A stretch of DNA of 64,000 nt, taken from positions 1,953,937 to 2,017,936 of the forward strand of contig MU001494.1 in assembly GCA_010093485.1 (NCBI GenBank), in the 5' to 3' direction. How positions within the stretch are numbered: position 1 is the stretch's first letter; each line of letters begins with the position of its first letter. A program made the translations under genes and the position numbers. The stretch comes from Karstenula rhodostoma CBS 690.94. Its lineage: Eukaryota; Ascomycota; Dothideomycetes; Pleosporales; Didymosphaeriaceae. Below the pieces are notes generated by a model, which was not told the origin of the DNA, did not search any database, and saw nothing but the letters and a program-made list of their open reading frames with translations. This document shows, one piece after another, positions 34,347 through 46,868 of the stretch.

Positions 34347-35672
34347 AAAACGTGCCTATCCGAGTTCGCTTGTTTTGAGGCGAAGCCCGGGGAATATATC
34401 CTCCGCATCACGACGAACGATCTCAGGCACATCTGCGGTGGGTTTTGGAACGTGCAAATTGTTGGCTCCTATGGTGTATTTGAGCTCTTGGAAGGACTAG
34501 GGATGACTGGCTAGGGGTGGTGGAGAGCGACATGGTAAGATTTTGAGTTATCGATGCGCAGTAGGATTGAGGCAAGCGGCTTTCATGTTCAATGCTGCTA
34601 TGGCAGATGTGATAATGATGAATCAATGAGTTCCAAGCAGAGGTAGCATGTTCCCGATAGGTCACCTGTAGCTATTCGAATAGGCAGTCGTCCTTTCGGT
34701 CGGTCTTTGGTTCTTGGCTTTTAGAATCATTGCTTACTGTTTTGCTAACCTATTGTGTCCCCTTACTACTCCTATGCATAAGATCAGCACCTGAGAGTAA
34801 TAACTTGATTGATAACTCAACGAGCACCCTAGGGTGTTAGAAGCTGTCTTGAGAAGTTCTTTCTTGGCATATTGTTCTCCCTCTACACCCCCAACGATTT
34901 ACACCCAACGATATTTACCCAATCGATGATCGCCACCTTCTAGTTCCCATCCCTCCTCGCGAGCGCGTCTCCCAACTTCAATGTTGCATTACCGGAACTC
35001 ATCATCCCTCCTGATAAATTTCTTTGTGTCTCAAAAAGTCGCTAGGCAGCGCGCCGAGTGAAAAGTCTCAAAACGTGTTCTAGCGCTGCATGAGATCAAA
35101 TCTGGAAGGCGTCATGAGCCTCCAAAACGTGAACCTACAGAAGCTTTCCTTTGGCCCATGCAGCTCTTGATTGACTGCAGCTCACAGCGTGCTTTCCCTT
35201 GTAGGCAAATTTTGAGCACGAAGGTGCAAACGAGCTTTTCTCAGTTTTCAACCAGGTTCTTGCCTTCACCGCGTCTATTCTATCACCTGGAGCCTATTAC
35301 GGCGCTAGCTCAAGTCGCGAGCGACTTGGTAAATAGATTCCGCCCGCTGTAGCTCGCCGCTTCCTCGCTGTCGTTCTCGTTCTCAGAGGGCACGCGTCCA
35401 AGCGCGTGAACTGCGAGCCGCTCACTCCTGCCAAACAACCCCGCCCACTCTTCGACAAGCCACGAAGCACCGACCTGGCGATCGCGGGCACCTTCTCTGC
35501 ATCTACGAAACGCCCCGCCCGTGATCGCAGAGCAGGCGCCCTCCGGCACACCTCGCCATCAACCCAACAGTATTACCTACCCGTGGGTAATACACTGTAC
35601 TCGGAATTCGTCCCGCGTCGAACCAAACACCGCTGTTCTGTCGCGGCACCGGGCGCCTCCGAGACGATCGCG
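34347..35672. other. intergenic between the two ankyrin paralogues, no gene seen
   Basis: About 1.3 kb with only short frames. The part just upstream of 35673 contains GGGTAATACACTGTACTC (35585-35602), a close match to GGGTAACATACTGTACTC in the intron of the following gene (35834-35851). Confidence 0.45.
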
Positions 35673-37097
35673 ATGCCGCAAGATCTTCTTGATCTGCCAC
35701 CGGAGCTCTTCCAACGGGTCGTCCATGAGCTTGTCCTTGACGTCGGAATTGTCGAAGCGTGGAAGCTGCGTAGTGTCTCTCGTAAGTGGCGCTTGACATC
35801 TGGTTCACTGAAGCTACGGTGCAGTATAGCATGGGGTAACATACTGTACTCAAGCTTGGGTGGGAGATTGTATCTGCAGTGCTAACAGGTGCTAGGTACC
35901 TTCGCAGCCGAGATTCACCACGACATCTTCGCTCATCAACCCAAGGAGGTGTTCATAGCCTACCTGAATAGAACATCCCCCGGGTGTCCCCTGCCAAGAA
36001 ACAACGGGGAGATCTTGAAGAACAACCTTCCGTTGTATCTTCGCAATCGGATGAATGCTCGGCTCGATGCCGATGGTGTTCTAGTCCCCAAGCTCAAGGA
36101 GTTGTTGGACTATCTGATGAAAGAGCTAGGCGTCCAGGATTTCGAGCAACGGCAGCAACATGCAATCCAACTGACCGAAGGCATCATTCTGGGCAACAGT
36201 GGCAGATGGGCAGCCTGGGTCAAGACTTTCCTTTGGGACTGTGAGCCGATGCACAATTACTTCACGGACAGCGCCAATAAGATAAAGGGTCGTGCCGCGA
36301 CAGCTGCTGAGAAGCTCTGTGCGGCAGTAGCAGTCAATGCATACAATCTCGTTACCCCTCTGTTTGCAGAAGCAAAGGATGCGGCCCGTACCCACTTTGG
36401 CGATCCTCTGACAATTGCTACTAGGCGAGGAGATACCAAAATGGTCCGTACGCTCCTCGACTGTTACAGCAAGTTCTATCCTGGAAAACACACGCACCAA
36501 GACAAGTTAGACGCGATCGAAGAGGCCATCAAAGTCAACAACGCAGATGCCTTGAAGCTTCTCATCTATTCGTGCCGACCATGGGATCAGATTCACTCCT
36601 CCGAAAATGTAATGCATAAGATGTGGATGAACGAGGCCGCTATGACTGGTTCGGTTGCAACACTGGATGCCGTCATTGAGACGAAAGGTGGTCGCAAAGG
36701 GATGCTTAATCAGGAGGCTGTCAAGTCAATATGTGGTCATGGCACCGTTGCTGTGATCAACCATTACATCGGGATTGGATTGCTGGATGTGAACAAGACC
36801 TACAGTCATACATCACCTCTAGTTGCAGCCACGGAAGAGGCCTATCATGAAGGCAGTATTGACCGAGTCGCCACGTTAATTTCTGCGGGCGCCGACGTCA
36901 ACAAGGCTACCGGAAATGGAACGACTGCACTCTGCGTCGCCGCCAAACGTAACCGTAGGTACACAATGGGTTACTTGCTTGACAAGGGCGCGAATACCAA
37001 TACCGACAACTGGCCGCCTTACCACCACAACGTTGCCAAATGTCGCCTTCAATACGTTCTTGAAGATCGAGCTGCCACCCCGCTCAGCACTACGTAG
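35673..37097 (+). CDS. F-box-like/ankyrin-repeat protein, tandem paralogue 2
   Basis: Two exons, 35673-35781 and 35896-37097, joined across a 114-bp intron (phase 1, donor GTAAGT, acceptor GCTAG) to give 436 aa. Exon 1 encodes LLDLPPELFQRVVHELVLDV and GIVEAWKLRSVS; exon 2 begins RTFAAEIHHDIFAHQPKEVF, a near copy of the first paralogue across the splice. The C-terminal part has ankyrin repeats, clearest at ATLISAGADVNKATGNGTTA and LCVAAKRNRRYTMGYLLDKG. The middle region has diverged more than the ends. A likely adaptor protein of unknown partner; no signal peptide or membrane helix. Confidence 0.8.
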
Positions 37098-37592
37098 TCT
37101 CGCAACCCAGATCGAAAGACCCAAGGCATAGACTAAAGGTTTTACGCAAGGTAAGTCCAGTTACTTCTATCCTTGATTAACTTATGTGCTTACTGGGCTA
37201 GGGACCAAAGTCGGGACTGTCTTGCTCTTGAAGGTTACAAGGTTTTACGTACGAGTATGCCCTTCGGTATGCTACAGTACGGCGTTCACATGGAATAACG
37301 AGTCGCGTTCACTCAGGATCGTCCGATATCCGTGATTCGGGATCAATGATCGGGAAAATACGACATGCTCAAGAAGACCAAGCGTTATACCAGTATAGAT
37401 ATTTCTGGCATTCATGAAGCAGCTGAGAGCTTGCTCATTGCGTACCACTGCATTACCGCAGGATACCGCACTAGTTTTGAGTTACACAGCTCCAGTTAAA
37501 TGTCAATGTTCTTTCTGCTCGCTACCTTTTGCTGCTACCGCCGTCACCAGAACCTGCATGCCCCAACCCTGCCGCATGACTGTGCTCAGGTA
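37098..37592. other. intergenic between convergent genes, no gene seen
   Basis: 3' regions of the ankyrin paralogue and of Ku80. Nothing recognised. Confidence 0.5.
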
Positions 37593-40087
37593 TTACTTGT
37601 AGAACTGCACAGCCTCTTCCTCAGTGACATCGCTCGCGAAGCACCTCTTGCGGTCGATCAGTCCATACTTGCTACCCCTGACCATCCACCACATCTCCCT
37701 CCTGTCACCGCCCAGCTTGCCATCAAGCAATTCATTCTTCAGCTCCCTCGCAAACACGTTCCATATCTCCGGCTCCTCAAGCTCCGTTAGTTCCTCCCTC
37801 ATCACGCGCAGAGCCTCGAGCGCACGCCCGTAGGCGCTGTCGCCCACAGAAGCACGAATAAGGGTGCGGATCTGGGCGGCCATTGCGTCAGCGGCGTCCT
37901 GGATGGCATCGAGATCGTCGGTAGCAGCGAGCGCTTGCTTGAACGAGGGCACGAGGTTATTCGCATCGATCTTGACGCGTTTGGGGTTGCCGAGGAGAGC
38001 ATCGATGTCGAGGCCGGAGAGCGGCTTGTCGCGGTCGGCGCGGGAGCGTTTGCCGCGGCCTTTGGTTTTCGGCGGGACTTTCTTCACGTCTGCGGCCTGC
38101 TTGAGCGTCTCGAGCTGGGCCTCTGCTTGCTGCAGGAGATCGGGAGGCGGCGCGGAGAATCGGGTGAGGATCTGCGGGGGGTCTGGCAGAGGGAGCGTGG
38201 GGTCTGAGTGCGTCGCTCGCCAGCGGATGATCTGGTTTACCCGGTGCAGCATGGGCGAGTATGTGTCCTCGATCTTCGCGTAATCCGTCGGCTCGCCCTC
38301 GTCGTCCTTGTCGTACTCTGAGAGGTCCAAAGCGTCTACGTAGTCGCTCATTGCCTGTGTGAGCTCTGCGTTAGGCAAGTCTTTGTGTTCTGTGATGGTC
38401 TTGCCGGAAATTGTAAGCTTCTTGTCCAAGGAAGGAAACTTGTAGCGGCGCATGTCTTCCTCGAAAGGCAGTTCAGCTTCTACTAGGGCTTCGTAGGTTG
38501 GCGTGATATGAGGGGCCAGGACAACTAGGAGCGGCGCCTTGTCCTGCTTGACGACGATACGCGCAACGGCGTAGCACTCAGCCTCATACAGCGCATGGAT
38601 GAAAGAAGACAATGCTAGCTGGGCTTGCGCGTTCGCCTTTTGCGGAACAATAAAGTTCGTGCGTGACATAGACATAAATCGTTCAAAATCTTCTGCCCTG
38701 ATGAAGCCGACAAGTTGCAATGACGGGTCATTCTCGAGCTTCACCACGTTCGCATCTGATTCGCTGATGTGAACCGCTGTGCGTCCGTACTCGAAACCGC
38801 GTTCTAGATCATCCGGTTCGACATTCATCTTCTCGCCGGGCTCGTCGGGGTTATCGACTTGGTATACGCGCTGATTTCGTACAGCGGAGAGCTGGCCATC
38901 CATAGGATGGTCGTCGTCGCCGACCACAGTGTTCGAGGATTGAGCGCTGGCTCCCACGCCCCCCAAGTCAGTTCGCACAACGAAAGAACTCGCACTGGGT
39001 GGTTTGGCGATCATAATACACGGATACCGTTCAACATCAATAGTGACCGTTGCGTCGTAAGTTTGGGCATCACCTAGTGTAAGTGTTCCTCTATAGCTGG
39101 GAGTCGGGCGTACATCCTTGATCCGTGGGATTGCAAGCTGTTCGATGGCCTCCGCAAGTGTGCCAAAATTGCCGTCGCACTGCTCCACAAACTCCTTAAG
39201 GGTTGTCTCGTTGTCCTCCTGCGCGAGGTTAGCACTGCACACTGATCCTGGCTGGCATTATCACCTTTTGAGCGTCCTTTTCCTCTTCCTTGTAGCCGCT
39301 ATCTGCATCATCAAAGTCGACACCGCTGCAGACATTAGTACGTGTACCGAAATTACCTGGCAATACTCACAGTAGAACTACTTCGACCGGCGGAGCGTAA
39401 TCCTTCAGCTTGCTTGTGATTTGTGCTAGATCACCGGTATCTAGGGTACCTCTGCCATCGGTGACAATGATGATTCTACGATCGAACTTGAGTGGTTTGC
39501 CTGTTGTTCCGGTTGTGGTGGCATCGATCTGTTGTACTGCAACCGCGACGGCAGATAATACTAAAACGATCAGTCACAATCCATCGAGCTGATCAAGGTA
39601 CGCACTGTCGCCATTATTTGTTGAGCTGGGCTTCACTTGCCCTTGCAGACCTCGAATATCGGAAAGGAGCCATCTAAAATGATCAGTAAGGTGCCTAGGT
39701 GAAGAGCTCATCACGTGACGCGCTTACTGTTTCAGTGGCGAGAATACAGTGATATTCTCGTACCCGTCGTCCACGGGCATGATACCAGCAAGGTCACTGT
39801 CTGCGCGATCGCCGGTCAGCAAAATGTGCCGCCATACTTCCGGTCTAGGCACATACCGTCTGTTCGAACCCCAATCACGCTCATCAAAGCCGTCTTCCTT
39901 CCTGTAGCAACCTGGATCTGATAAGAAACCGTGATCTGGAGCCAATCCGTTCACTTACGGTTGTGGTGATCTTGTCCCAAACATATTCCATCGCCCAATC
40001 AAGATCCGATACTTCTCTCCCATGCCGCTTCTCGCCCATCGACGCGCCTAGGTCGAGTATGTACACGGCCGCCTCCTTGCTCGCCAT
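37593..40087 (-). CDS. ku80: Ku80 subunit of the Ku DNA-end-binding heterodimer
   Basis: With Ku70 it binds broken DNA ends in the nucleus and channels them to non-homologous end joining; it also acts at telomeres. Seven exons on the minus strand: 40087-39959, 39917-39857, 39800-39728, 39673-39606, 39560-39371, 39325-39265 and 39218-37593. They join to 735 aa with every phase consistent. The N-terminal von Willebrand-A-like domain starts [17 protein letters not shown] and includes [13 protein letters not shown]. The Ku beta-barrel follows ([18 protein letters not shown] and [16 protein letters not shown]). The C-terminal arm then has a basic linker ([16 protein letters not shown]) and a helical Ku80 C-terminal domain ending near the stop. 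It is divergent from the Zn2Cys6 factor, with 653 bp between the starts. Confidence 0.93.
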
Positions 40088-40740
40088 CTTGAACGCGAAG
40101 GAAACAGAAAAGGAGGTAACTGAGGGATGGAAGACTGTTTGCGCGCGTCGACAATGATGATGTGAGGCGAGGTTCAGGCAACAAACGTGCACGGACCAGA
40201 ACGCGAGATACGCCCCAGCGCGAGCTCAGGTGACGACTATACCGAGCTTGGACGACTTAAGTGGCTGCCTACATATGCCCAGCACAGCTTTATTCTCTTG
40301 CCCTCACAATCCGCTATATTTGAAGTATCTCACATGGCGACGGTCAGACGGGCGATGACTTAAGTTACGCAGTGGCTGCATTGGAGTCGCATGCCAGGAT
40401 CAGCGCCACAAAAAGAAGGTATAAACGGACCGATAGAAATGTTTTGGAGGTATCGTGGCGAATATATGCTGTGCAGCATCCAACGACAGTAACTGACTGA
40501 AATATGATTCGCCAACTCCTGGAGATACCACGTGCCGACTTCGCCCCCAGCGCGGCGATATCTCTGGGGCTAGTGTCGGTGTTTTCGGCTTTATCGCTAA
40601 TTTGAATCAGCGACCGCCCTTTTTACTCGGTCTATCCTCCCTCCCAAGCCTCCCTTCACGCGGCCACACATTCGAAAAGACACTCCCAGTAGCCTCCACT
40701 AGAGATTTCTGGGCGAATTCGGGACGACGATCAGTCTACG
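40088..40740. other. divergent intergenic region (Ku80 / Zn2Cys6 factor)
   Basis: Shared upstream region of two divergent genes. Around 40501-40524 AATATGATTCGCCAACTCCTGG distantly resembles the first 30 bases of the dispersed element, but the match is too weak to call. No gene seen. Confidence 0.5.
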
Positions 40741-43286
40741 ATGGGCGATAGAATCCCCGCGTTACACCATGCCGACACAGATGGAACAGGCCCCGTTCGA
40801 AGAAGAAGACCGGCGCTTTCATGCGTGGAATGTAGGAAGCGTAAGGTCAAATGCGACCGTGCAAGACCTTGTGGCCCTTGTACACGAATTCAATCGCCGA
40901 CATGTACATATAGACCGCACCCCTGGAATGGTAAGGGACCATGAATACCCGTTGTCATTTCACGCTGACCATAAAATGCATCGGTAGATGAGCGTGTATC
41001 ACCGGTAAGAAGACCGAGACCGGTAGCAGCGACATCAACCGGGGCATCCACACAGGATGGCCCGCACTCGCCTACGTCTGGTCGCAGCAACGACAGTCAC
41101 GCCGATATGGAAAAGAAAGACGAGACAATACATCAGCTAGTTGACCGTGTGCGTCAATTAGAGTCAACACTGGGTTCATATTCACGTTCTCTACCTTCAG
41201 AGCCCGACTTGAGAGTCGGACCTACCAACACTCAACCCACTGCTGGACACTTCGTCAAATCCAAATTTTATGGGGAGAGCCACTGGGTCAACGTGCTAGA
41301 ACCTGTAGGTGCTGATCCATATCACCCATAATGTAGACTTACTCTTGTAGTATGACGCGCTTGGAAATTCCAATGTCACTGTCAACACGAGCACCAATAG
41401 GACAGAAGTCAACAAAGATTCCGAACTCTACGTCACCATCGCGGAGTGTAAACGCATGGCACGTACGATCAAAGCTTCCCGGATAATGCAACCTTCCATA
41501 CTATCCGATGTTCAAACGTTCATCCCACCCAGGCACATCTGTGATCAACTTGTACAAGGCTACCTACGTACCTTCGAAGGAGTCTATCGGGTTTTGCATA
41601 TCCCATCTTTTATGAAAGAATACGAGACGTTCTGGATTGATTCTGCTGCTGCAGCCCCTTCGATACTATTGAAGATCCTTCTCGTCTGTGCCATTGGAGT
41701 AGTGTTCTACAATGGTCCGGAACAACCACGGCTACGGGCCGATTGCACAAAGTGGATTCAGGCTGCAGAATCTTGGCTCAGTGCTCCTCACGCAAAATCG
41801 CGCTTTAATATGGCCGGTACCCAGATCAACATACTGATATTGCTGGCTAGAGAAATTTGCGCGGTTGATGGGGATCTAGTTTGTGAGTGAACCCCCGGTA
41901 TGGCCTGCATGTATCTTTGTAGCGGTGGACAAAACCTTTCCTCGGTTGACTGAGACCAATTGGCTATTGCTGACATTGAGTCCGTCCATAGGGGTGCCAG
42001 GGGGACGATTACTTCGAGGTGCTATGCATCTAGGCCTTCATCGTGACCCAAGTCATATCGGGACGATGTCGGTGTTCCATGCCGAGATGCGTCGTCGTCT
42101 ATGGGCTACCATATTGGAGATGACAGTACAGAGTTCTCTGGATATGGGAATGCCACCAATGATATCACCAGACGACTATGACACGCTTCCGCCCAGCAAC
42201 GTCGATGACGAAGAACTTACGGAGGCCGGAACGATGCCTCTACGACCGAAGCCAGTCCAGGAGTTTACGCAATGCTCGATGCAGATTGCGTTCTACGAAA
42301 CTTTGCCGCTTCGCCTGGAAATCTGCCGCTTGATCAATTCACTTCGATTCACGTTGTCGTACGATGAGGCGCTTAGACTGGGAGCCGAAATGCTTGCCGC
42401 CTGTCGTGAGAAGTTAACATTCTTTCAGTCGTTCTTAGGCTCCTCCACCCCACACGCACCCAATATCTTCCAAGTCAAGCTATTCGATACGCTTACACGT
42501 CGTTTCTTTCTATGTCTCCATCGGCCGTTCTATGTCCGTTCCGCGCACGATCCCAAGTTCTACTACTCTCGGAAAGTATGCCTGGACGCCTCTCTCATGA
42601 TCGCTAGACCAACGGCAGACCCTACCGAAGGTGATGAGGAAGATGACTGGGCTCGTCTGACATATCGATGTGTCGGCTTTGTCAAGTCATGCTTCCTGCA
42701 TAGCGTCTCGACGATATACTTCGAACTCACATCGCGACTTGAGGACGATCAGGACACTTTGCTTACGGCACCTCTCGCTATCTCGTCTTCTGCCTCGCAC
42801 CCACACGTTCCCTTGGACTTACGACCCTACTACAATACCCTAGTCTTCGCGCGCCTCGCTACAGAAAAACGGCTCCGTAATGGCGACGTGAACGGTAAAG
42901 GGTTTATCTGGTTCTGTGCAGCTCTAGCCCGAGTCGACGCGCTTCTCTCCCGCACCGACCCTGCTTCCGCCGTCTTAGCCGCTTCAAAGAAAGCGGTAAA
43001 CGACACCGCCGTCTTAATGAAAGAGGCATATCTTGCAGAGTTCGGGAAACATATTGATCTTTCGCAGCCTTATCCGTACGCGGGGAAGGACCACGGAAGA
43101 GGCGACGGCGCTGATGATGTCACGGGTACACCGCGGAGTGTGGAGGACCACAATGGACTTGGTGGCAGCTTTGAAAAGATTGGAGACTTGGGACGAGACT
43201 TGGATTGGGATAGGTTGATGCGAGATGAGAGTCTCGATATCGGGTGGGGCGACGTGGGTGATCCACAGGGCTGGTTTGGTGGGTGA
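40741..43286 (+). CDS. Zn2Cys6 fungal-specific transcription factor
   Basis: Four exons, 40741-40930, 40988-41304, 41351-41882 and 41992-43286, joining to 777 aa. The N-terminal binuclear zinc cluster reads [20 protein letters not shown], then eight residues and a final Cys (CX2CX6CX5CX2CX8C). A linker rich in Ser/Pro/Thr is followed by a short coiled-coil dimerisation helix ([20 protein letters not shown]). The fungal_trans middle homology region is recovered only by the last splice: [19 protein letters not shown], then LHRDPSH and [20 protein letters not shown]. Target genes cannot be inferred. It is divergent from Ku80 and not next to a biosynthetic cluster. Confidence 0.92.
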
Positions 43287-43896
43287 ATTTCCGAATACGA
43301 ACTGGAGATCTACACTGACTTCACGATAGGCTGGGGTTGGGATGTACCGATGTAGTAAGGGTATGCAGCAGTCGAATTACTTTTTCGCATGCGGGATGAA
43401 TGCGGTAGGCATTTGAGGCACGATTCCAAATTCCCACCCAAGTGGGTTGCCGAGATCTTCCGTGGCAAGGTATGAACTACATACACGTTTAATTGTGTGT
43501 GGCCCGCCACATGCACCAGGACGTCGGCATGGTTGAGGTGGGCGAGGTGTGGGTGTTCTGTGCCAATCCTGCTCAATAATGTCCACTTGTTACTCGCTTC
43601 TGCGAGGGACTTCGTGGCAGATCTCAGTACTGTCTGGAGGGTTGGGCAGGCCATTCTTAGAGTTGCTTTGAAGGAATGGAAATCAAGGGACAAGACCTTA
43701 AAAGATAGTCGAGGCCCGAATGTTACGGGAGCAAATCGAACATAATAGGAAAGAAGATGGGATCATCATGAACTTGCAGTCACTTATAGCGACTCGATCT
43801 TAATAGTAGTACTCGTACAAGGGCACGAAGCCTTTTTTGATCATACATATCTCACAATCTAAAACTATACATCCAATCATACATGCCTCCAATAGC
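43287..43896. other. intergenic between convergent genes, no gene seen
   Basis: 3' regions of the transcription factor and the SMP-domain gene. Only short frames. Confidence 0.5.
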
Positions 43897-44568
43897 CTAC
43901 TGCCTGCTCTTCGCAAGCTCGCTCTGCGCCGTACTCGTCGGCCCGCCCTTCCCCCTCTCCCCACCCGTGATATTCTTCTCTCCCTCCGTAATGTCATGCA
44001 ACGCCTCGCTCGTGATGGGCTCGCCAACATGCTTCTGCGCCTGAGCAGTCGGGCCCCTCCTAACCGGGCCGTCCTCCCCCGTAATCTGCTTCTCTTTCTC
44101 CGTGATCTTGGAGATCGTCTCGCTATCTAGTACACCCGGGCCGCTGTTGCCCTTTGTCGAGCCAGATGCGTTGCTAGCATTTGACGAGCCCAATGCGCTG
44201 CTACCCCTCGTCGACCCGGTCGCGACGAGGATCGACTGCGCGATGGAGGTAGGGCCGCCGGATACGGGGCCGTCGCTCTGAGTGATCTTGCGCTCGCCCA
44301 TGGTGATGTCGTGGATGACATCTCTGGTGAGCGGCTGGCCAGCATGACGCTGTGCCTGTGCGGTTGGGCCGCCTGTGATGGGTTCGTCTTGCTTTGTGAG
44401 CTTTTTTTCTGCCGCTGTGATGCGCGAGATGAAGTCTGAGTCGACTGTTGCGGCCATCGCGCGGGCTGTGGAGACGAAGGTGCGGTTGTTGAAGACTCTG
44501 GAAGCAGTTGGTGCGGCGGACCGCGAGGCGCTGATTAGCCTTGTGGCGCGGAAGACACTGGTGGCCAT
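43897..44568 (-). CDS. SMP (seed-maturation-protein) domain protein, probable mitochondrial presequence
   Basis: Single exon, 223 aa. The first 35 residues are Arg/Ser/Thr-rich with no acids (TSVFRATRLISASRSAAPTA), a typical mitochondrial targeting peptide. Two repeats of about 70 residues follow. The first is DSDFISRITAAEKKLTKQDE with GGPTAQAQRHAGQPLTRD. The second is DSETISKITEKEKQITGEDG with GPTAQAQKHVGEPITSE. A Ser/Gly/Asn/Thr-rich linker separates them. Each repeat has the SMP pattern (PF04927) known from plant LEA proteins and from fungi. A role in desiccation or stress protection is inferred from the family and has not been shown. Divergent from the aldo-keto reductase gene. Confidence 0.82.
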   Translation of the reverse strand: MATSVFRATRLISASRSAAPTASRVFNNRTFVSTARAMAATVDSDFISRITAAEKKLTKQDEPITGGPTAQAQRHAGQPLTRDVIHDITMGERKITQSDGPVSGGPTSIAQSILVATGSTRGSSALGSSNASNASGSTKGNSGPGVLDSETISKITEKEKQITGEDGPVRRGPTAQAQKHVGEPITSEALHDITEGEKNITGGERGKGGPTSTAQSELAKSRQ

Positions 44569-45299
44569 TGTGGTGAATGGATGGAGTGAAGATGAGTAGA
44601 TTTGGGCAAAGGTGGGTGAGAGTGAGGAATGTTGGATAGTGAAGGTTCAATTAGGGTGAGAGAGTATTTTAAAGGTGGATGAGCGCTGATCATGCAACAA
44701 TCCACTTTTATCATGGACGGGTATGCAAGGTACATTGGTCGATGGCGGCTTCAGACGCGATGCTTGACGCGCTTCGTCGATGATGATGTTGCGCGCGGTG
44801 GAGACAATGATGTCAACGAAATGTAGAGTCAAATCGTGTCACGCTAATGCTAACAAGGCTTAGCTCTTCGGACAATATGATTACCCTCATCAACTCCAAA
44901 ACGGCTCTTTCTTTTAATGTGCGTTTCAGCGTGCCTATAATGGTTCGTACTACATGATGTCTTCGGGTATGGGTCCGAAACGTGCGGAGGGGAATAGTCC
45001 GGAGATTCGCGGACTTAAGATACGACCTCCGTTGCGCCTGCATTGGCGCGAGTGTGTGTAACCAGTCTCGTATGAGGGGTAATACATCTATATGAACAAA
45101 GCCTAAAATCCGATACATGATTGGTAAAGAGAGAGACCGGCATCGCCAAGTGACGAACATAAAAGCCGAACAGTCTCGACTGAATCCCCTCTTTCCTAGC
45201 GAACAACAACAAACATACTCGCGGACACACTTGAGCTACAGTAGATTCACCACACCAGAACACTCCAGACTCCAACTCAACCAGACCTGACTCTCCACC
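44569..45299. other. divergent intergenic region (SMP / aldo-keto reductase)
   Basis: Shared promoter region of about 730 bp. The long minus-strand open frame crossing the right side (45015-46607) is an antisense shadow of the reductase. Confidence 0.5.
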
Positions 45300-46568
45300 A
45301 TGGCCTTCCCCCCACCCCCCAAGCCGACCTCCGTCCTCGGCCGCCACCGCATCCTCTCCCCCACCGCCGGCGTCCGCGTCTCCCCCCTCTGCCTCGGCGC
45401 CATGAACTTCGGCGACGCCTGGAAAGACGCACTCGGCGAATGCACCAAAGAAACCGCCTTCGCCATGCTCGACTACTTCTACAGCCAGGGCGGCAACTTC
45501 ATCGACACGGCCGTCAACTACCAGTTCGGCGAGAGCGAGCAGTGGATCGGCGAGTGGCTTGATACTCGCGGGCGGCGCGACGAGATGGTCATCGCGACAA
45601 AGTTTACGGGCGGGCAGTATCCGCATCTGGGGGACCAGTTGATCCAGAGCAATTTCTCGGGGAATGCGAGTAAGAACATCCATACGAGTGTGAAGAGGAG
45701 TTTGAAGAATCTGAGGACGGATTACATCGATCTCGTACGTTCCTCTCCATGTTGGTTGCACAGGAGTATGAATTGGAACTTTGCTGATGAGATGGTGGGA
45801 TGATAGTACTACGTCCACCTTTTCGACCACTCGACGTCGGTCCCAGAGCTCATGCATACGCTCAACACGCTCGTCTCGCAGCGCCTCGTCCTCTACCTCG
45901 GCATCAGCGACACCCCCGCCTGGCTCGTCGTCAAATGCAACGACTACGCGCGCCAGCACGGCCTCCGCCCCTTCAGCGTGTACCAAGGGCGGTGGGGCGC
46001 CGGCTGCCGCGACCTCGAGCGCGACGTCATCCCCATGTGTCTCTCCGAGGGCATGGCCATCGCGCCGTGGGGCGTGCTCGGCGGCGGTGGTTTCAAGAAG
46101 GCCGAAGACAAGGAGAAAGAAGGGACGCGCGCGATGCAGGTGGGGTCGAGATCGCGGGACGAGCAGGTCCGCAGCGTGTTGGAAAAGTTGGCGGAGAAGA
46201 AAGACACGTGCGCAACGAGCGTGGCCCTCGCGTACGTCCTGCATAAGGCGCCCTACGTCTTCCCCATTGTCGGTGGCCGTAAAGTAGACTACTTGGGCCA
46301 AAACATCGAAGCGCTCAAGCTGCAGCTGGACGCCGACGACATGGCGGCTATCGACGATGCATACGGCTTCGAGATTGGCTTCCCACATGATTTCTTGGGC
46401 GGCGGCAACAACATGGTCCTTGGGCCTGAGCACGTTGCGTTTAATGGTAGAGGAGGATACTTCGACTACCCCGATGGCGTGAAGCCGACACGGCCGCATG
46501 AGGGCCCGTTGGATCGACAAGTTGCGGCTCTGCCGTTTGGACAGGAAAAGCCGAAGGAAGACGAATAG
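45300..46568 (+). CDS. aldo-keto reductase (aryl-alcohol dehydrogenase / norsolorinic-reductase-like)
   Basis: NADP-dependent aldo-keto reductase of the AKR9-like group, cytosolic. Exons 45300-45734 and 45807-46568 join in phase 0 across a 72-bp intron to give 398 aa. The (alpha/beta)8 barrel motifs are LCLGAMNFGDAW, the catalytic Asp/Tyr in FIDTAVNYQFGESE, the Lys in VIATKFTGG and the His in YYVHLFDHSTS at the start of exon 2. The cofactor end shows FPIVGGRKVDYLGQNIEALK. The length and the C-terminal extension (FNGRGGYFDYPDGVKPTRP) match fungal aryl-alcohol dehydrogenases. Such enzymes reduce aromatic aldehydes or polyketide-type ketones; no cluster partner is adjacent, so the substrate is open. 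Confidence 0.92.
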
Positions 46569-46868
46569 GATTCTGGAGGCGTGGACGCCGGGGAAGAAAA
46601 TGTGCAAGGTGTGAGGGTGGACGGTTTGCTGGGCCCGCGACTGGCGTGAACGTATATCATATTAATGCTTCTGTAAAAGGTGTGAGGAACATGTGTGCGG
46701 ATTCTCAAACCCTTTGTTCAGCCCCTGTAGGCACCAACTCGTTTACACGAGCATGCCTCAAAGCTGATACTTTTACACATATCAATACGAAAATACGTGC
46801 GGACCTTTAAACTTCGCGTTCCTCGTGTTTCCATAACAAACGCTAAACACAACTGCCCCTCCCTAAAC

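Noticed and set aside
40495..40530. Possible seventh copy of the dispersed element
   Set aside because: AATATGATTCGCCAACTCCTGG resembles only the first 30 bases with a gap and several mismatches, and the conserved CCGCGG core is missing. Could be chance.
45015..46607. 530-aa open frame on the minus strand
   Set aside because: It lies antisense to the aldo-keto reductase, whose motifs are unmistakable. GC-rich third positions keep the opposite strand open; the protein has no family resemblance.
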